From Nonomuraea sp. SYSU D8015 (lineage in GTDB: Bacteria; Actinomycetota; Actinomycetes; Streptosporangiales; Streptosporangiaceae), in assembly GCF_008065375.1 (NCBI RefSeq), contig NZ_VJYI01000029.1, positions 61,151 through 125,150 of the forward strand: a DNA stretch of 64,000 nucleotides, read 5' to 3'. The position numbers and the translations under genes are program-made. Within the stretch, counting starts at the first letter, position 1; the number at the start of each line of letters is the position of its first letter. Below the pieces are notes generated by a model. That model was given only the letters and a program-made list of their open reading frames with translations, did no database searches and had not been told where the DNA came from. Positions 43,079 to 52,001 of the stretch are shown piece after piece.

Positions 43079-45649
43079 TCATGAGATCGCCAGCAGCGCC
43101 CGGGCGTTCGCGCCGCCCTGGCGGTCGCCGGTCTCCTCAAAGACCTCCAGCGCCGCCCTGGCCAGCTCCCGCGAGCGCCCGGACGCGCCCTCCGCCCGGT
43201 TGACCCTGGCCAGCGCCAGCAGGGCGTGCGCGTCGAGCAGCCGGTCGCCGAGGCGTACGGCGATGCCCCTGGCCTGCTCGGCGGCCGCCCTGGCGGCCGG
43301 TTTGGCGCCCTGCGCCAGCCGCACCGCCGACAGCTCCAGCAGCGTGTCTGCCTGCCGGTGCCGGTCGCCCAGCTCGGCGAGATGCCCGACGGCGGCCAGC
43401 AGCCGGTCAGCGGCCTCGTCGAGCCGGCCCGCGCGGCGCAGCACGATGCCGAGCACCTGCTCGGCGTCCGCGGCGTCGCGCTGGTTCTCCGCGCCCTTCA
43501 GGCAGGTGAGCAGGGCCCGCTCCGCCTCCTCCAGCCGACCCCGCTCCAGGTGCACGCGGCCGAGCCGGCGCCTGGTGTGGTCGACCTCGCGCGTGCGGCC
43601 CTGGCGCAGGAACATGCCGAGCGCCAGCCGCAGCGTCTCGTGGGCGCGATCCCACTCCCGCTCGGCCAGGTGCAGGTCTCCCTGGGTCAGGAGCACGAGC
43701 GCCTCGCCCCGGTCGTCTCCGGCTCGCCTGGCCGACTCCAGGGCCCGCGTCGTCACGGCCCGCCAGTCGTCCAGGAACCGATGCCGCTCCAGGTAGGGAG
43801 CCAGCAGGTGCGCCAGCCGCCAGCAGGCGTCGTCCAGCCCCGCCGCGTGCAGATCGGCGACCAGGCTGACCAGGAACGCCCGCTCGGCCGCCAGCCACTC
43901 GACGGACTCCCTGATGTCCCTGGTCGCCACGACGGTGGCCGGATCGCCCGACACCAGCGAGAACCGCGACGTCCGCACCCGGGCCAGCACCACCTCCGAC
44001 AGCCTCGCCAGCACGCCGGGCACCGGCTGCTCGCGGGCGAACAACCGGGTCAAGTCGTGCAGCCGGTAGCGGACCTGGCCGGCCACGTCCACGCCGTGCG
44101 TCTCCAGCAGCCCGGCGTCCACCAGCGCCTCCGCCTGCCCGCCCAGCCGCTCGGTCACCCAGTCCGCGAAGTCCGGCGCCGACAGCTCGCCGAGTCCGCG
44201 CAGCGTCAGCTTGGCCGCCTCCGGCAGCCCGTCGAACCCGATCGCGAACACGCTGCGGACCGCCAGATCGCCCGCGTGCAGCCGGTCGAGCCGCTCCTGC
44301 TCGTTCTCCAGCAGCCCCACCAGATAGTCGACCGTCCACTCGGGCCGGGCCGCCAGCCGGGAGCCCGCGATGCGCAACGCGATCGGCAGTCCGCCGCAGA
44401 AGCGGGCCAGCCTGCGCAGCGCGTCGTCCGCCGGCCGCCCCGAGCTCCTGACCAGCAGCTCCAGCGCGTCCGCGGCGTCGAGCACGCCGACCGACAGCCG
44501 CAGCGCGCCGGTCAGGCCGCTGAGCGGGGAGCGGCTGGTCATGACGGTCGGGCACGCGCTCAGCAGCGGCCGCACCTGCGCCTCGCCGGCCGCGTTGTCC
44601 AGCACCACCAGCAGCCGGCGGTTGGCGGCGTAGGTGCGGAACAGCCGCTCCCGCTGCTCCAGCGAGGCCGGGATCGCCTGTGCTGGGCAGCCCAGCCAGC
44701 GCAGGAAGTCTTCCAGCACCGCCGCGGGCGCCGTGGTCTCGCGCAGGTCCGCGTACAGGATCCCGTCGGGGAAACGCTCGCGCGACCGCCAGGCCGCGTG
44801 CACGGCCAGCGCCGACTTGCCCGCCCCCGCCTGGCCGTGCACCACGACCAGGCCGCCGATCACCCGGTCGAGCAGCTCGGCCCGGCCGGTGAAGTCCGCC
44901 ACGTCGGGCGGCAGCAGCACCGGCGGCCCGGCCGAGACGTGCAGCGACACGTCGTCGTGCAGCATGCGGTGGTAGAGCAGCTGCAGCTCCGGGTCGGGCT
45001 CGATCGCGTGACCGCCGTCGAGCTGGTCGCGCAGCACCGCGTAGGCGGCCAGCGCGTCCACCCGGCGGCCGCTGCGGTAGAGGGCCAGCATGTACTGGCC
45101 GCGGAAGCGCTGCCACGTCGGATACTGCTTGGTCAGCCGCTTCAGCTCGGCCAGCAGCTCCCGGTGCCTGCCCGCGTCGAGGTCCGCCTGCAGCCTGCGC
45201 TCCAGGGCCAGCAGCCGCAGCTCCGCCAGCTCCTCGCGTAGCCTGCGGGTCTCCACCCAGCGCTCGCCCTCGGGGTCGACGTCCTCCAGGACCTCGCCCC
45301 GCCACAGGGCCAGGGCCTCTTCGTAGGCTCCCTGGTCAACGAGCAGCCGGAAGCGGTCGACGTCCAGTAGTCCGTCGCGCAGGTTCAGGACGTACGAGCC
45401 GGACACGGTCGTGATCATGTCCTGGCCGATGAGCCGGCGCAGCTGACCCACGTAGCCGCGGATCAGGGAGTCGGACCGGTCGCCGTCCTCGCGCGGCCAC
45501 AGCAGCTTGCGCAGCCTTTCCACGGTCAGCGGCCGTCCCGCGTTCATGAGGAACATCGCGAGCAGGTCGCGGTGCTTCGGCACGGTCGGGGTGCGATCCC
45601 GCCCGTCGCCGTCGCGTACCTCGAGCGGCCCCATGATGCGAAATTCCAT
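43079..45649 (-). CDS. SARP-family regulator with NB-ARC and TPR domains (AfsR/SARP type)
   Basis: An 856-residue regulator. ATG 45649 follows GAAGGAAGG. Residues 1-92: winged-helix DNA-binding domain (RIMGPLEVRDGDG; KHRDLLAMFLMNAGRPLTVE; GYVGQLRRLIGQDMITTVSG). 95-235: bacterial transcriptional activator domain. About 250-520: NB-ARC ATPase, P-loop GQAGAGKS (272-279), LLVVLDNAAGEAQVRPLLSA. 600-856: TPR-like helical repeats. SARPs bind direct repeats spaced 11 or 22 bp near the -35 and commonly control secondary metabolism; NB-ARC forms respond to nucleotide and TPR signals. No biosynthetic cluster is in view; the neighbours are the urea transporter genes. The regulon is unknown. Confidence 0.9.
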   Translation of the reverse strand: MEFRIMGPLEVRDGDGRDRTPTVPKHRDLLAMFLMNAGRPLTVERLRKLLWPREDGDRSDSLIRGYVGQLRRLIGQDMITTVSGSYVLNLRDGLLDVDRFRLLVDQGAYEEALALWRGEVLEDVDPEGERWVETRRLREELAELRLLALERRLQADLDAGRHRELLAELKRLTKQYPTWQRFRGQYMLALYRSGRRVDALAAYAVLRDQLDGGHAIEPDPELQLLYHRMLHDDVSLHVSAGPPVLLPPDVADFTGRAELLDRVIGGLVVVHGQAGAGKSALAVHAAWRSRERFPDGILYADLRETTAPAAVLEDFLRWLGCPAQAIPASLEQRERLFRTYAANRRLLVVLDNAAGEAQVRPLLSACPTVMTSRSPLSGLTGALRLSVGVLDAADALELLVRSSGRPADDALRRLARFCGGLPIALRIAGSRLAARPEWTVDYLVGLLENEQERLDRLHAGDLAVRSVFAIGFDGLPEAAKLTLRGLGELSAPDFADWVTERLGGQAEALVDAGLLETHGVDVAGQVRYRLHDLTRLFAREQPVPGVLARLSEVVLARVRTSRFSLVSGDPATVVATRDIRESVEWLAAERAFLVSLVADLHAAGLDDACWRLAHLLAPYLERHRFLDDWRAVTTRALESARRAGDDRGEALVLLTQGDLHLAEREWDRAHETLRLALGMFLRQGRTREVDHTRRRLGRVHLERGRLEEAERALLTCLKGAENQRDAADAEQVLGIVLRRAGRLDEAADRLLAAVGHLAELGDRHRQADTLLELSAVRLAQGAKPAARAAAEQARGIAVRLGDRLLDAHALLALARVNRAEGASGRSRELARAALEVFEETGDRQGGANARALLAIS

Positions 45650-45960
45650 GCGACCTTCCTTCACGAAGCAGACGACGATCAGAATGGCACACCTGGTGGC
45701 TCCTCTCACTTCCGCCGATCCCCAGAGGCTCGGCGACTACTGTCTCGCCGGGCGGCCAGGGCGTGATCTACGAGGCGTACGGGCGGGGCGGCGAGCCCTT
45801 CGGCCTGCGCTCGTCGGAGGGCTGGTCCGGGGTGTCCAAAAGGCCACCCGACCACAATGCGCGTAGCAGAAGAGTTGTACGCGGTGATGGTTTATTCTCT
45901 CCACTACCGCTGTTTGCCTGGGTGGTGATGGTGCCACTGACCAGGCAATCAGCAGCGCAC
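45650..45960. other. Intergenic region, about 310 bp
   Basis: Between the SARP gene start and the end of the small membrane protein gene. It must carry the SARP promoter. The reading frames here have no recognisable product, and the longest runs antisense into the next gene. The second half is less GC-rich than the average. No clear hairpin or RNA gene was found. Confidence 0.5.
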
Positions 45961-46527
45961 TCAGCAGAAGCCCTGCCCGGCTTCCCGCTGAACATCGATG
46001 GAAGGTGTCTCGCCTTCATGGGGCGGCATCGTGGATGCGACCATCAGCACGCCGTCCGCGGTGCCGTCCAGTCTCTCCAGAAAATCTGCCCAGGCGGACG
46101 GCATGGTGAATGCCGTGATCGAATACCACTGGCCCGCCATCGTGGGATTGTCCGCTTCGAGAGAGATTGTCACGTTCCATTGCCCGGTGGGGCGAATGGT
46201 GTCGACGCGGTAGAAATGCGTTTTTGCTCGCGGAATGCCGGTCGTCCGGCGTACCGCGACGATCAAGGCCAGTCCCTCCGCGACCTTGGCCGTGCCTCGG
46301 ATCATCGGACAGGCTGAGGCGGTCGCCCCGGCCCCCGTCTCTGGTGCGGTGATGGCGATGGCGGGGGAGTCGTCCTCGGCGTTGACCCGGGTGAAGGACA
46401 CCACGGCGCTGGTGAGTCCGACCAGCGCCGTGGCCGTGCCAATGACGGCGGTCGCCTTCTTCCAGTTGCGCCCGTGCCCGGCCGAGGCCGGCCCGGCATC
46501 GTTGGCGGGCATTGATTTGTCCGTCAT
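45961..46527 (-). CDS. Membrane-anchored hypothetical protein
   Basis: A 188-residue protein. ATG 46527 starts MTDKSMPANDAGPASAGHGR; AGGAG lies 11 bases upstream. A single membrane helix (ATAVIGTATALVGLTSAVVS) follows a short cytoplasmic tail. The external domain contains CPMIRGTAKVAEGLALIVAV, RPTGQWNVTISLEADNPTMA and AGQWYSITAFTMPSAWADFL, a beta-rich fold, with Cys residues near both ends. Unrecognised family; the layout resembles effector-associated membrane proteins of mycelial actinobacteria. Codon bias is weaker than in the neighbours, which hints at recent acquisition. Confidence 0.6.
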   Translation of the reverse strand: MTDKSMPANDAGPASAGHGRNWKKATAVIGTATALVGLTSAVVSFTRVNAEDDSPAIAITAPETGAGATASACPMIRGTAKVAEGLALIVAVRRTTGIPRAKTHFYRVDTIRPTGQWNVTISLEADNPTMAGQWYSITAFTMPSAWADFLERLDGTADGVLMVASTMPPHEGETPSIDVQREAGQGFC

Positions 46528-46668
46528 CTTCCGCGGATCTCCTAATTGGGTGAATTGCCCCGGCGGGGGGCAGCAAGCAAGTGATGTGAGGAAAATAGCG
46601 TTATTAAGGGTCTGGTGTGGTGAACTGTGGCGAACCGTGCATACGTGCTGATTTTGGATACGCGAAGA

Positions 46669-46699
46669 TGGCGTTACCGCCGACGATGCGGTAACGCCA
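46669..46699. promoter_or_regulatory. 12-bp perfect inverted repeat, 7-base loop
   Basis: TGGCGTTACCGC (46669-46680) and GCGGTAACGCCA (46688-46699) are exact complements. The element lies 142 bases before the membrane-protein gene and 197 bases after the Mut7-C gene, both on the minus strand. It could be a stem-loop terminator of the upstream gene (no T-run) or an operator. The other 300 bases of this gap (46528-46895) are AT-richer than average and hold no gene I can support. Confidence 0.6.
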
Positions 46700-46895
46700 A
46701 ATGTGAGAGTTGTTCCTAAAGTGCCGCTTGGGGCGGCCCCAGCATACACCCGGATGGACGATTTGCGAGCGTAACTACCTAATGGCGATATGGGTGGTGA
46801 AGGTGCTGGTAGGCGCCCGTTTCGAGATCAACTCGAAGCGCATTCTAGAAGGTGCTCATGGGGAAAGTTCCCTTACTCATTTGCGCGAACAGTCG

Positions 46896-47621
46896 TTAAT
46901 GTGTGCTATTAGTCCATGCACGTGCCGACTGCACGATTTCTTCCAGCCGGTCGCTGTGCGCGCCGTGCCAGTAGACCTGACCGCACTCCCGGCACCGGCC
47001 GTAGGCGTCGTAGGTGCGCTTCGTGCCGGCCTCCAGCAGCGACGCGACCTCCTGCTTGGCGACTGGCTCCAGCCGCCCGTTGCACGCCGTGCACCGGGTC
47101 CACGGCCGCAGCGGCGGGGAGAAACGTTCGAGCAGGTCGCGCAGCTGGTCGGCGGGCCGGGAGCCGCGCACGTACGCCCCCAGCCACAGGGCGCGGCGGC
47201 GCAGCAGGCCGCGGTCCTGGGTGAGCAGCACCCGGCGCTCCTCGTTGGCCTGCTCCACGAGTGCCGGGTCGTCCCTGTCGTTGTGGTAGGCGGCGTCGAT
47301 GCCGAGCAGCCGCAGCCGCCGTGCCAGCGTGCCCAGGTGCACGTCCAGCAGGAAACGCGGCTCCTCGGGCAGCTGTTGCGGCCGGGGCATCGGCTGCACC
47401 TCGACCACGTCGCCGGCCGCCGGCTGGTAGGACGGTGACACGCCGCGGCCGTTCACGGTCATCGGGCCCACCTCGGTCAGCGGGATGCCGATGGACTCGA
47501 CGTGGTGGCCCAGCGTGGAGGTGCCGTCGGGCGTCACCTCCAGCCACTCCTGGCGGCGGCTCACCGGCAGGAACATCCTCAGCTCTGGGGCGATGCGCAG
47601 GCGTGCGGTCACAACATCCAT
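46896..47621 (-). CDS. Mut7-C RNase-domain protein with ubiquitin-like N-terminus
   Basis: A 241-residue protein. Residues 1-80 form a ubiquitin/ThiS-like fold (VTARLRIAPELRMFL; STLGHHVESIGIPLTEVGPM; VVEVQP). Residues 90-235 are the Mut7-C PIN-like nuclease domain: FLLDVHLGTLARRLRLLGID (catalytic Asp), LLTQDRGLLRRR and a C-terminal zinc ribbon CTACNGRL ... CRECGQVYWHGAHSDR. This fused layout is known across actinobacteria; a role in RNA turnover is presumed but untested. Divergent from the TAXI gene. Confidence 0.9.
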   Translation of the reverse strand: MDVVTARLRIAPELRMFLPVSRRQEWLEVTPDGTSTLGHHVESIGIPLTEVGPMTVNGRGVSPSYQPAAGDVVEVQPMPRPQQLPEEPRFLLDVHLGTLARRLRLLGIDAAYHNDRDDPALVEQANEERRVLLTQDRGLLRRRALWLGAYVRGSRPADQLRDLLERFSPPLRPWTRCTACNGRLEPVAKQEVASLLEAGTKRTYDAYGRCRECGQVYWHGAHSDRLEEIVQSARAWTNSTH

Positions 47622-47647
47622 TCTGTTGCACCGGATAGCGTGACTTC

Positions 47648-48553
47648 ATGCCGATTAGCCGCCGGGCCCTGCTCGCGGCCGCCGTGCTGGCGGCCGGGTG
47701 CTCGGGCGGCGGCGCGCGGCCGGTCGAGCTTCGGCTGGCGACAGGTCAGGTCGGCGGGCCGTACGAAGGGCTCGGCGACCGGCTCGCCGCGGAGCTGCGG
47801 CGCGAGGGGATGGGCGTGCGGGTGCTGCGGACCGCCGCCAGCGTGGAGAACCTCGCCATGATGGCCGACGGGCGGGCCGACGTCGGATTCTCGCTGGCCG
47901 ACAGCGCCGACGACGCCGTACGCGTACGCAGGCGACCGGTGTCCGCGCTGGCCAGGATGTACCTGAACTACGTCCACCTCGTCGTGCGCCAGGACTCCGG
48001 GGTCACCGAGATCGGGCGGCTGGCGGGGCGGGCGGTGGCCATCGGCCAGCACGGGTCCGGGACCTCGGTGACGGCCCTGCGCGTGCTGGCCGCCGCCCGG
48101 CTGGATCCGGCGCCACAGGTTGTCCGGCTCGACCTGGACGGCTCCGTCAAGGCGTTGCGGAGCGGCGGGGTCGAGGCGTTCTTCTGGTCGGGCGGCGTGC
48201 CCACACCCGCCCTGGCCGCGCTCGGCGACATCCGGCTCGTCCCGCTGGATTCGCTGGTGCCGGTGCTGCGGCGGGAGTTCGGGCCGCTGTACGAGGACGC
48301 GTCCGTGCCCGCGGGCGCGTACGGGGCCGCGGCGCCCGTCCCGACCGTGGGCACCCCCAGCTATTTGATGTGCCGGACCACGCTCCCCGAGGACGTGGCC
48401 CACACCATCACCGAGACGCTCTTCCGCGCCCGCGACCGCCTCCAGGCGCCGACGGCCCCGGGCGGCCGCCTCGACGAGCGCTACGCCATCGGCACCGGCG
48501 TCGTGCCGCTGCACCCGGGCGCGATCCGCTACTACCGGTCCGTCTACGGCTGA
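47648..48553 (+). CDS. TAXI-family solute-binding lipoprotein
   Basis: A 301-residue protein. The N-terminus MPISRRALLAAAVLAAGC combines a twin-arginine-like start and a lipobox (LAAGC). The mature part shows the TAXI features RLATGQVGGPYEGLGDRLAA, ENLAMMADGRADVGFSLADS, AIGQHGSGTSVTALRVLAAA, GGVEAFFWSGGVPTPAL and VPTVGTPSYLMCRTTLPED. TAXI proteins normally feed TRAP carriers with small carboxylates, but no TRAP membrane subunit is nearby. The adjacent convergent histidine kinase and MHS-type symporter suggest it may present a ligand to the sensor. Confidence 0.88.
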   Translation: MPISRRALLAAAVLAAGCSGGGARPVELRLATGQVGGPYEGLGDRLAAELRREGMGVRVLRTAASVENLAMMADGRADVGFSLADSADDAVRVRRRPVSALARMYLNYVHLVVRQDSGVTEIGRLAGRAVAIGQHGSGTSVTALRVLAAARLDPAPQVVRLDLDGSVKALRSGGVEAFFWSGGVPTPALAALGDIRLVPLDSLVPVLRREFGPLYEDASVPAGAYGAAAPVPTVGTPSYLMCRTTLPEDVAHTITETLFRARDRLQAPTAPGGRLDERYAIGTGVVPLHPGAIRYYRSVYG

Positions 48554-48571
48554 GCTCGCCCGGGCGGCGCC

Positions 48572-49897
48572 TCAGGGACGGGGGAGCCGCAGCTCCACCA
48601 TCAGCCCGTGTGGTTCGGCGGGAAGGAGCCGCAGCGTGGCCCCGCACGTCCTGGCCAGCTCGGCGGCGATGGCCAGACCCAGGCCGCTGCCCGGCACGTT
48701 GGCGTGCGTCCCCGACCGCCAGAAGCGGCCCAGTGCCTCCGCGCGCTCCTCATCGCTCAGCCCCGGGCCGTCGTCGGCCACCCGCAGCACGCTGTCGGCC
48801 AGGGTGACCGTCACCGTGCCGCCCTCGGGCACGAACTTCTGGGCGTTGTCGAGGGCGATGTCCGCGATCCTGGCCACCGCCTCCGGCACTTCCGAAATTT
48901 CAGGAATGTCCGTCACCAGGTTCACCCTCTTCGCCCCATACACCTCCCGCCACGCCGCCAGCCGCGGCCCCAGCCCCACCGCCTTGCCCGCGACCTCGGC
49001 CCCCGCCTCCACTTTGGCCAGGGTCAGCAGATCCTCGACCAGCAGTGCGAGCCGATCCAGCTCCGCCATCGCCTCGGCGTACTCGGACGTGCCCTCGCCA
49101 CGCAGATGGGGCTCCAGATTCTCCAGTCGCAGCCCGAGCACGGTGAGCGGGGTGCGCAGCTCGTGCGAGGCGTCCGCCACGAACGCCCGCTGCCGCTCCA
49201 TCGCGCCGGCGACCGCGTCGGCCATGGCGTTGAAGCGCTCTTCCAGCCGCCGCAGCTCCGACGGTCCGGCCCCGGGATGAGCCCGCGCGTCCAGGCGGCC
49301 CTGTGCGATGGCTTGTGTGGTGCGGTCCAGTTCGGTGACCGGGCGGAGGATCCAGCGGGCCAGCCGCCTGGCCGCCAGGGCCGAATAGGCCAGCGCCACC
49401 AGAGCGCCGACCGCCAGCGCGCCCCACACCAGCGACACGTCCAGCCGCGCCTGGCCCGTGGGCGCCTGCAGCAGCACGACGCCCGACAGCTGCGCGTCCC
49501 GTCCGGCCGGCTCGGCCAGCAGCACGGTCGCCGGGCCGAACGGGGTGATCATGGGCAGGTCCTCGGTGGTGCGGCCGGACAACGCCAGGCGGGTCGCGTC
49601 CCGGTCGTCGGCGTCGAAGCGGCCAGCGGTGGCCCGGACGGAGCCGTCGCGGTCGCGTACGCGGACGGCGGCGCCGTACAGGCCGGCGTAGCGGGCGATC
49701 TCGGCGGTCAGCCCGGCGTAGTCGGCCTCCCCCGCCGCCCGGTCGGCGAGCTCCGCGAAGCGGGTGGCGTCGGCGCGGCGGTCGAGGAGCAGCCGGTTCG
49801 TCCGGTGCGAGGCGTAGGCCAGCCCCAGCGGCACGGCCAGCGCCGCGATCAGGAACACGATCAGCGTGGTGAACGTGACCACCAGCCGCGAGTTCAC
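48572..49897 (-). CDS. Sensor histidine kinase (HAMP, HisKA, HATPase)
   Basis: A 441-residue kinase. GTG 49897 overlaps the response-regulator stop (GTGA). Two membrane helices (about 5-28 and 155-178) enclose an external sensor domain of about 125 residues. Then HAMP (RPVTELDRTTQAIAQGRLDA), HisKA with phosphoacceptor His245 in FVADASHELRTPLTVLGLRL, and the ATPase with DNAQKFVPEGGTV, VADDGPGLSDEERAEALGRF and GSGLGLAIAAEL. It presumably phosphorylates the coupled regulator. A sensed carboxylate is suggested by the neighbours only. Confidence 0.93.
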   Translation of the reverse strand: MNSRLVVTFTTLIVFLIAALAVPLGLAYASHRTNRLLLDRRADATRFAELADRAAGEADYAGLTAEIARYAGLYGAAVRVRDRDGSVRATAGRFDADDRDATRLALSGRTTEDLPMITPFGPATVLLAEPAGRDAQLSGVVLLQAPTGQARLDVSLVWGALAVGALVALAYSALAARRLARWILRPVTELDRTTQAIAQGRLDARAHPGAGPSELRRLEERFNAMADAVAGAMERQRAFVADASHELRTPLTVLGLRLENLEPHLRGEGTSEYAEAMAELDRLALLVEDLLTLAKVEAGAEVAGKAVGLGPRLAAWREVYGAKRVNLVTDIPEISEVPEAVARIADIALDNAQKFVPEGGTVTVTLADSVLRVADDGPGLSDEERAEALGRFWRSGTHANVPGSGLGLAIAAELARTCGATLRLLPAEPHGLMVELRLPRP

Positions 49898-50559
49898 GCC
49901 GTCGAGCCCAGCCGGTAGCCGGTGCCGCGCAAGGTCTCCACCAGCCCGGGGCGGCCCGTCTTCGAGCGCAGCCCCGCCACGTGCACGTCCAGCGACCGCG
50001 ACGCCGACAGCAGCGGATCGCCCCAGACCTCGTCGAGGATCTCCTCCCTGCTGCGCACCACGCCCGGCTCCCTGGCCAGCAGCGCCAGCACGTCGAACTC
50101 GCGCCGGGTCAGCGTCACCGGCTCCCCGGCCACCGTCACCTGCCTGGACCCCAGATCGATGCGCACGTCGCCGACGCTCACCACGTCGTCGCGCGGCGGC
50201 CGCGGCCTGGTGCCGCGCCGCACCACCGCCTCCATGCGCGCCATCAGCTCCGTCGTACGGAACGGCTTGACGAGGTAGTCGTCGGCTCCCGACCGCAGGC
50301 CGCGCAGCACCTCGCGCTCCTCGGTGCGGGCCGTCACCACGATCAGCGGCACCGCCGACACTCGGCGAATGCGCCGCAGCACGTCGAGCCCGTCCAGGTC
50401 GGGAAGGCCCAGGTCGAGCAGGACGAAGTCGACGCCCCCCGCCAGGCGGAGGGCGTCGACGGCCAGCCCCGCCCGGGCGACCTGGTGGCCGTGCCGGGCG
50501 AGGGCCGTGGTGAGCGCGGAGGCGAGCCGATCGTCGTCCTCGACCAGCAGAACTCGCAT
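49894..50559 (-). CDS. OmpR/PhoB-family response regulator
   Basis: A 221-residue regulator. Receiver domain: RVLLVEDDDRLASALTTALA, phospho-acceptor Asp49 in VLLDLGLPDLDG, the switch Thr in VTARTEERE and Lys in VKPFRTTEL. Winged helix: VRIDLGSRQVTVAGEPVTLT, RREFDVLALLAREPGVVRSR and HVAGLRSKTGRPGLVETLRG. First in a kinase-regulator pair. The gene nine bases downstream of its start on the same strand side is the MHS transporter, a probable target or operon partner. Confidence 0.95.
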   Translation of the reverse strand: MRVLLVEDDDRLASALTTALARHGHQVARAGLAVDALRLAGGVDFVLLDLGLPDLDGLDVLRRIRRVSAVPLIVVTARTEEREVLRGLRSGADDYLVKPFRTTELMARMEAVVRRGTRPRPPRDDVVSVGDVRIDLGSRQVTVAGEPVTLTRREFDVLALLAREPGVVRSREEILDEVWGDPLLSASRSLDVHVAGLRSKTGRPGLVETLRGTGYRLGSTA

Positions 50560-50568
50560 GGGGCCAGG

Positions 50569-51882
50569 TTAGACGCGGGCGGGGACGGTCTCCGCCGCCC
50601 CCTGCTCGGCACGCGACAGAGCCGCGTCCCGCGTCTCGCGCATGGTCAGGTACACGACGAGCGAGACCGCCGCGCAGCCCGAGACGTACCAGTAGAAGCC
50701 GGACTCGACGCCGGCGTTCTTGAACCACAGCGCCACGTACTCGGCGGTGCCGCCGAACAGCGCGTTCGCGATCGCGTACGGGAGCGCAACTCCGAGGGCG
50801 CGCACGTTCGTCGGGAACAGCTCGGCCTTCACCACGGCGTTGATCGAGGTGTACCCGGTGATGATCAGCAGGCCCGTGAGGGAGAGCACGAACGCCCCGC
50901 CGAACCCGCTCACCCCGGCGAGCGCCGTCATCAGCGGCACCGTGCCCAGCATCGACCCGATCCCGAACGTGATCAGCAGCGGCCTGCGCCCGATCCGGTC
51001 CGACAGCGCCCCCGCCGCCGGCTGCAGGCACATGAAGACGAACAGCGCGCAGAAGCTCACCAGCGTGGCCGTCTCCTTCGGCAGGCCCGCGGTGTTCGAC
51101 AGGTATTTGGTGAGGTAGGTCGTGTAGGTGTAGTACGCGACCGTGCCGCCCATGGTCAGGGCGATGACCAGCAGCGCCTCCTTGCGGTGGGCGAGCAGCT
51201 CCCTGAGCGTGCCCCGGCTCTCCGTCCTGACCTCGCGCTCCTCCTCGTCGTACGCCTCGGTCTCCAGGAGGTTGCGGCGCAGGTAGAACACCACGGCGGC
51301 GCCCAGCGCGCCGACCACGAACGGGATCCGCCAGCCGTAGGAGTCGAGCGCGTCCTTGGACATCGTGTTCTGCAGGACGATCTGCAGCCCGAGGCCGACG
51401 AGCTGGCCGGCCGTCATGGAGACGTACTGGAAGCTCGAGGCGAGGCCGCGGCGGCCTCGGGGTGTGGCCTCGGTGAGGTACGTGGCGCTGGCGGCGTACT
51501 CACCACCGACGGACACTCCCTGCAGCAGCCGCGCCACCACCAGCACCAGCGCGCCGAAGTAGCCGACCGTCTCGTACGTGGGCGCGATCGCGATCAGCAG
51601 GGCGCTGGCGGACATCAGCGTGACGGTGAGCGTGAGCGCCGCCTTGCGGCCCTTCCTGTCGGCGTACCGGCCGAGCAGCCAGCCGCCGAGCGGGCGCATG
51701 AAGAACCCGACGGCGAAGATGGCGGCCGTGTTGAGCAGCTTCGCGGTGTCGTCCCCCTCGGGGAAGAAGGACGCGGCGAAGTAGACGGCGAAACTGCTGT
51801 AAACAAACCAGTCATACCATTCGACCAAATTGCCGACAGAGCCGCCGAGCACGGCTTTCCACGGCACGCGTGCCTTGCTCAC
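50569..51882 (-). CDS. MFS transporter of the metabolite:H+ symporter (MHS) type
   Basis: A 437-residue protein. GTG 51882 follows CAGGAGG at a good distance. Twelve membrane segments. It shows the MHS family phrases GGSVGNLVEWYDWFVYSSFA, FMRPLGGWLLGRYADRKGRK, ARLLQGVSVGGEYAASATYL, YGWRIPFV and LSDRIGRRPLLI. Homologues (KgtP, ProP, ShiA) import alpha-ketoglutarate, shikimate or related acids with protons. The linked TAXI protein and two-component pair fit a carboxylate uptake system. It ends ten bases before the response-regulator start, so co-transcription is likely. Confidence 0.92.
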   Translation of the reverse strand: MSKARVPWKAVLGGSVGNLVEWYDWFVYSSFAVYFAASFFPEGDDTAKLLNTAAIFAVGFFMRPLGGWLLGRYADRKGRKAALTLTVTLMSASALLIAIAPTYETVGYFGALVLVVARLLQGVSVGGEYAASATYLTEATPRGRRGLASSFQYVSMTAGQLVGLGLQIVLQNTMSKDALDSYGWRIPFVVGALGAAVVFYLRRNLLETEAYDEEEREVRTESRGTLRELLAHRKEALLVIALTMGGTVAYYTYTTYLTKYLSNTAGLPKETATLVSFCALFVFMCLQPAAGALSDRIGRRPLLITFGIGSMLGTVPLMTALAGVSGFGGAFVLSLTGLLIITGYTSINAVVKAELFPTNVRALGVALPYAIANALFGGTAEYVALWFKNAGVESGFYWYVSGCAAVSLVVYLTMRETRDAALSRAEQGAAETVPARV

Positions 51883-51965
51883 TTGGAACCTCCTGGGGGG
51901 AGTAGGTGCAGGCCAGAGCCTTACCCCAGAGGGTTGTCCGGACAAGGGAGGCGGGGCGAGATCTA

Positions 51966-51997
51966 ACGTCCGCTTAACATGGGGGCTTTACGGACGT
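51966..51997. terminator. Stem-loop after the kinase-GH6 gene
   Basis: ACGTCCG (51966-51972) and CGGACGT (51991-51997) pair around an 18-base loop that includes TTAA/TTTA. It lies 5-36 bases after the stop of the minus-strand kinase-GH6 gene and 84 bases upstream of the MHS gene's start. It may end the former transcript or be an operator of the latter. Confidence 0.45.
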
Positions 51998-52001
51998 AAC
52001 C

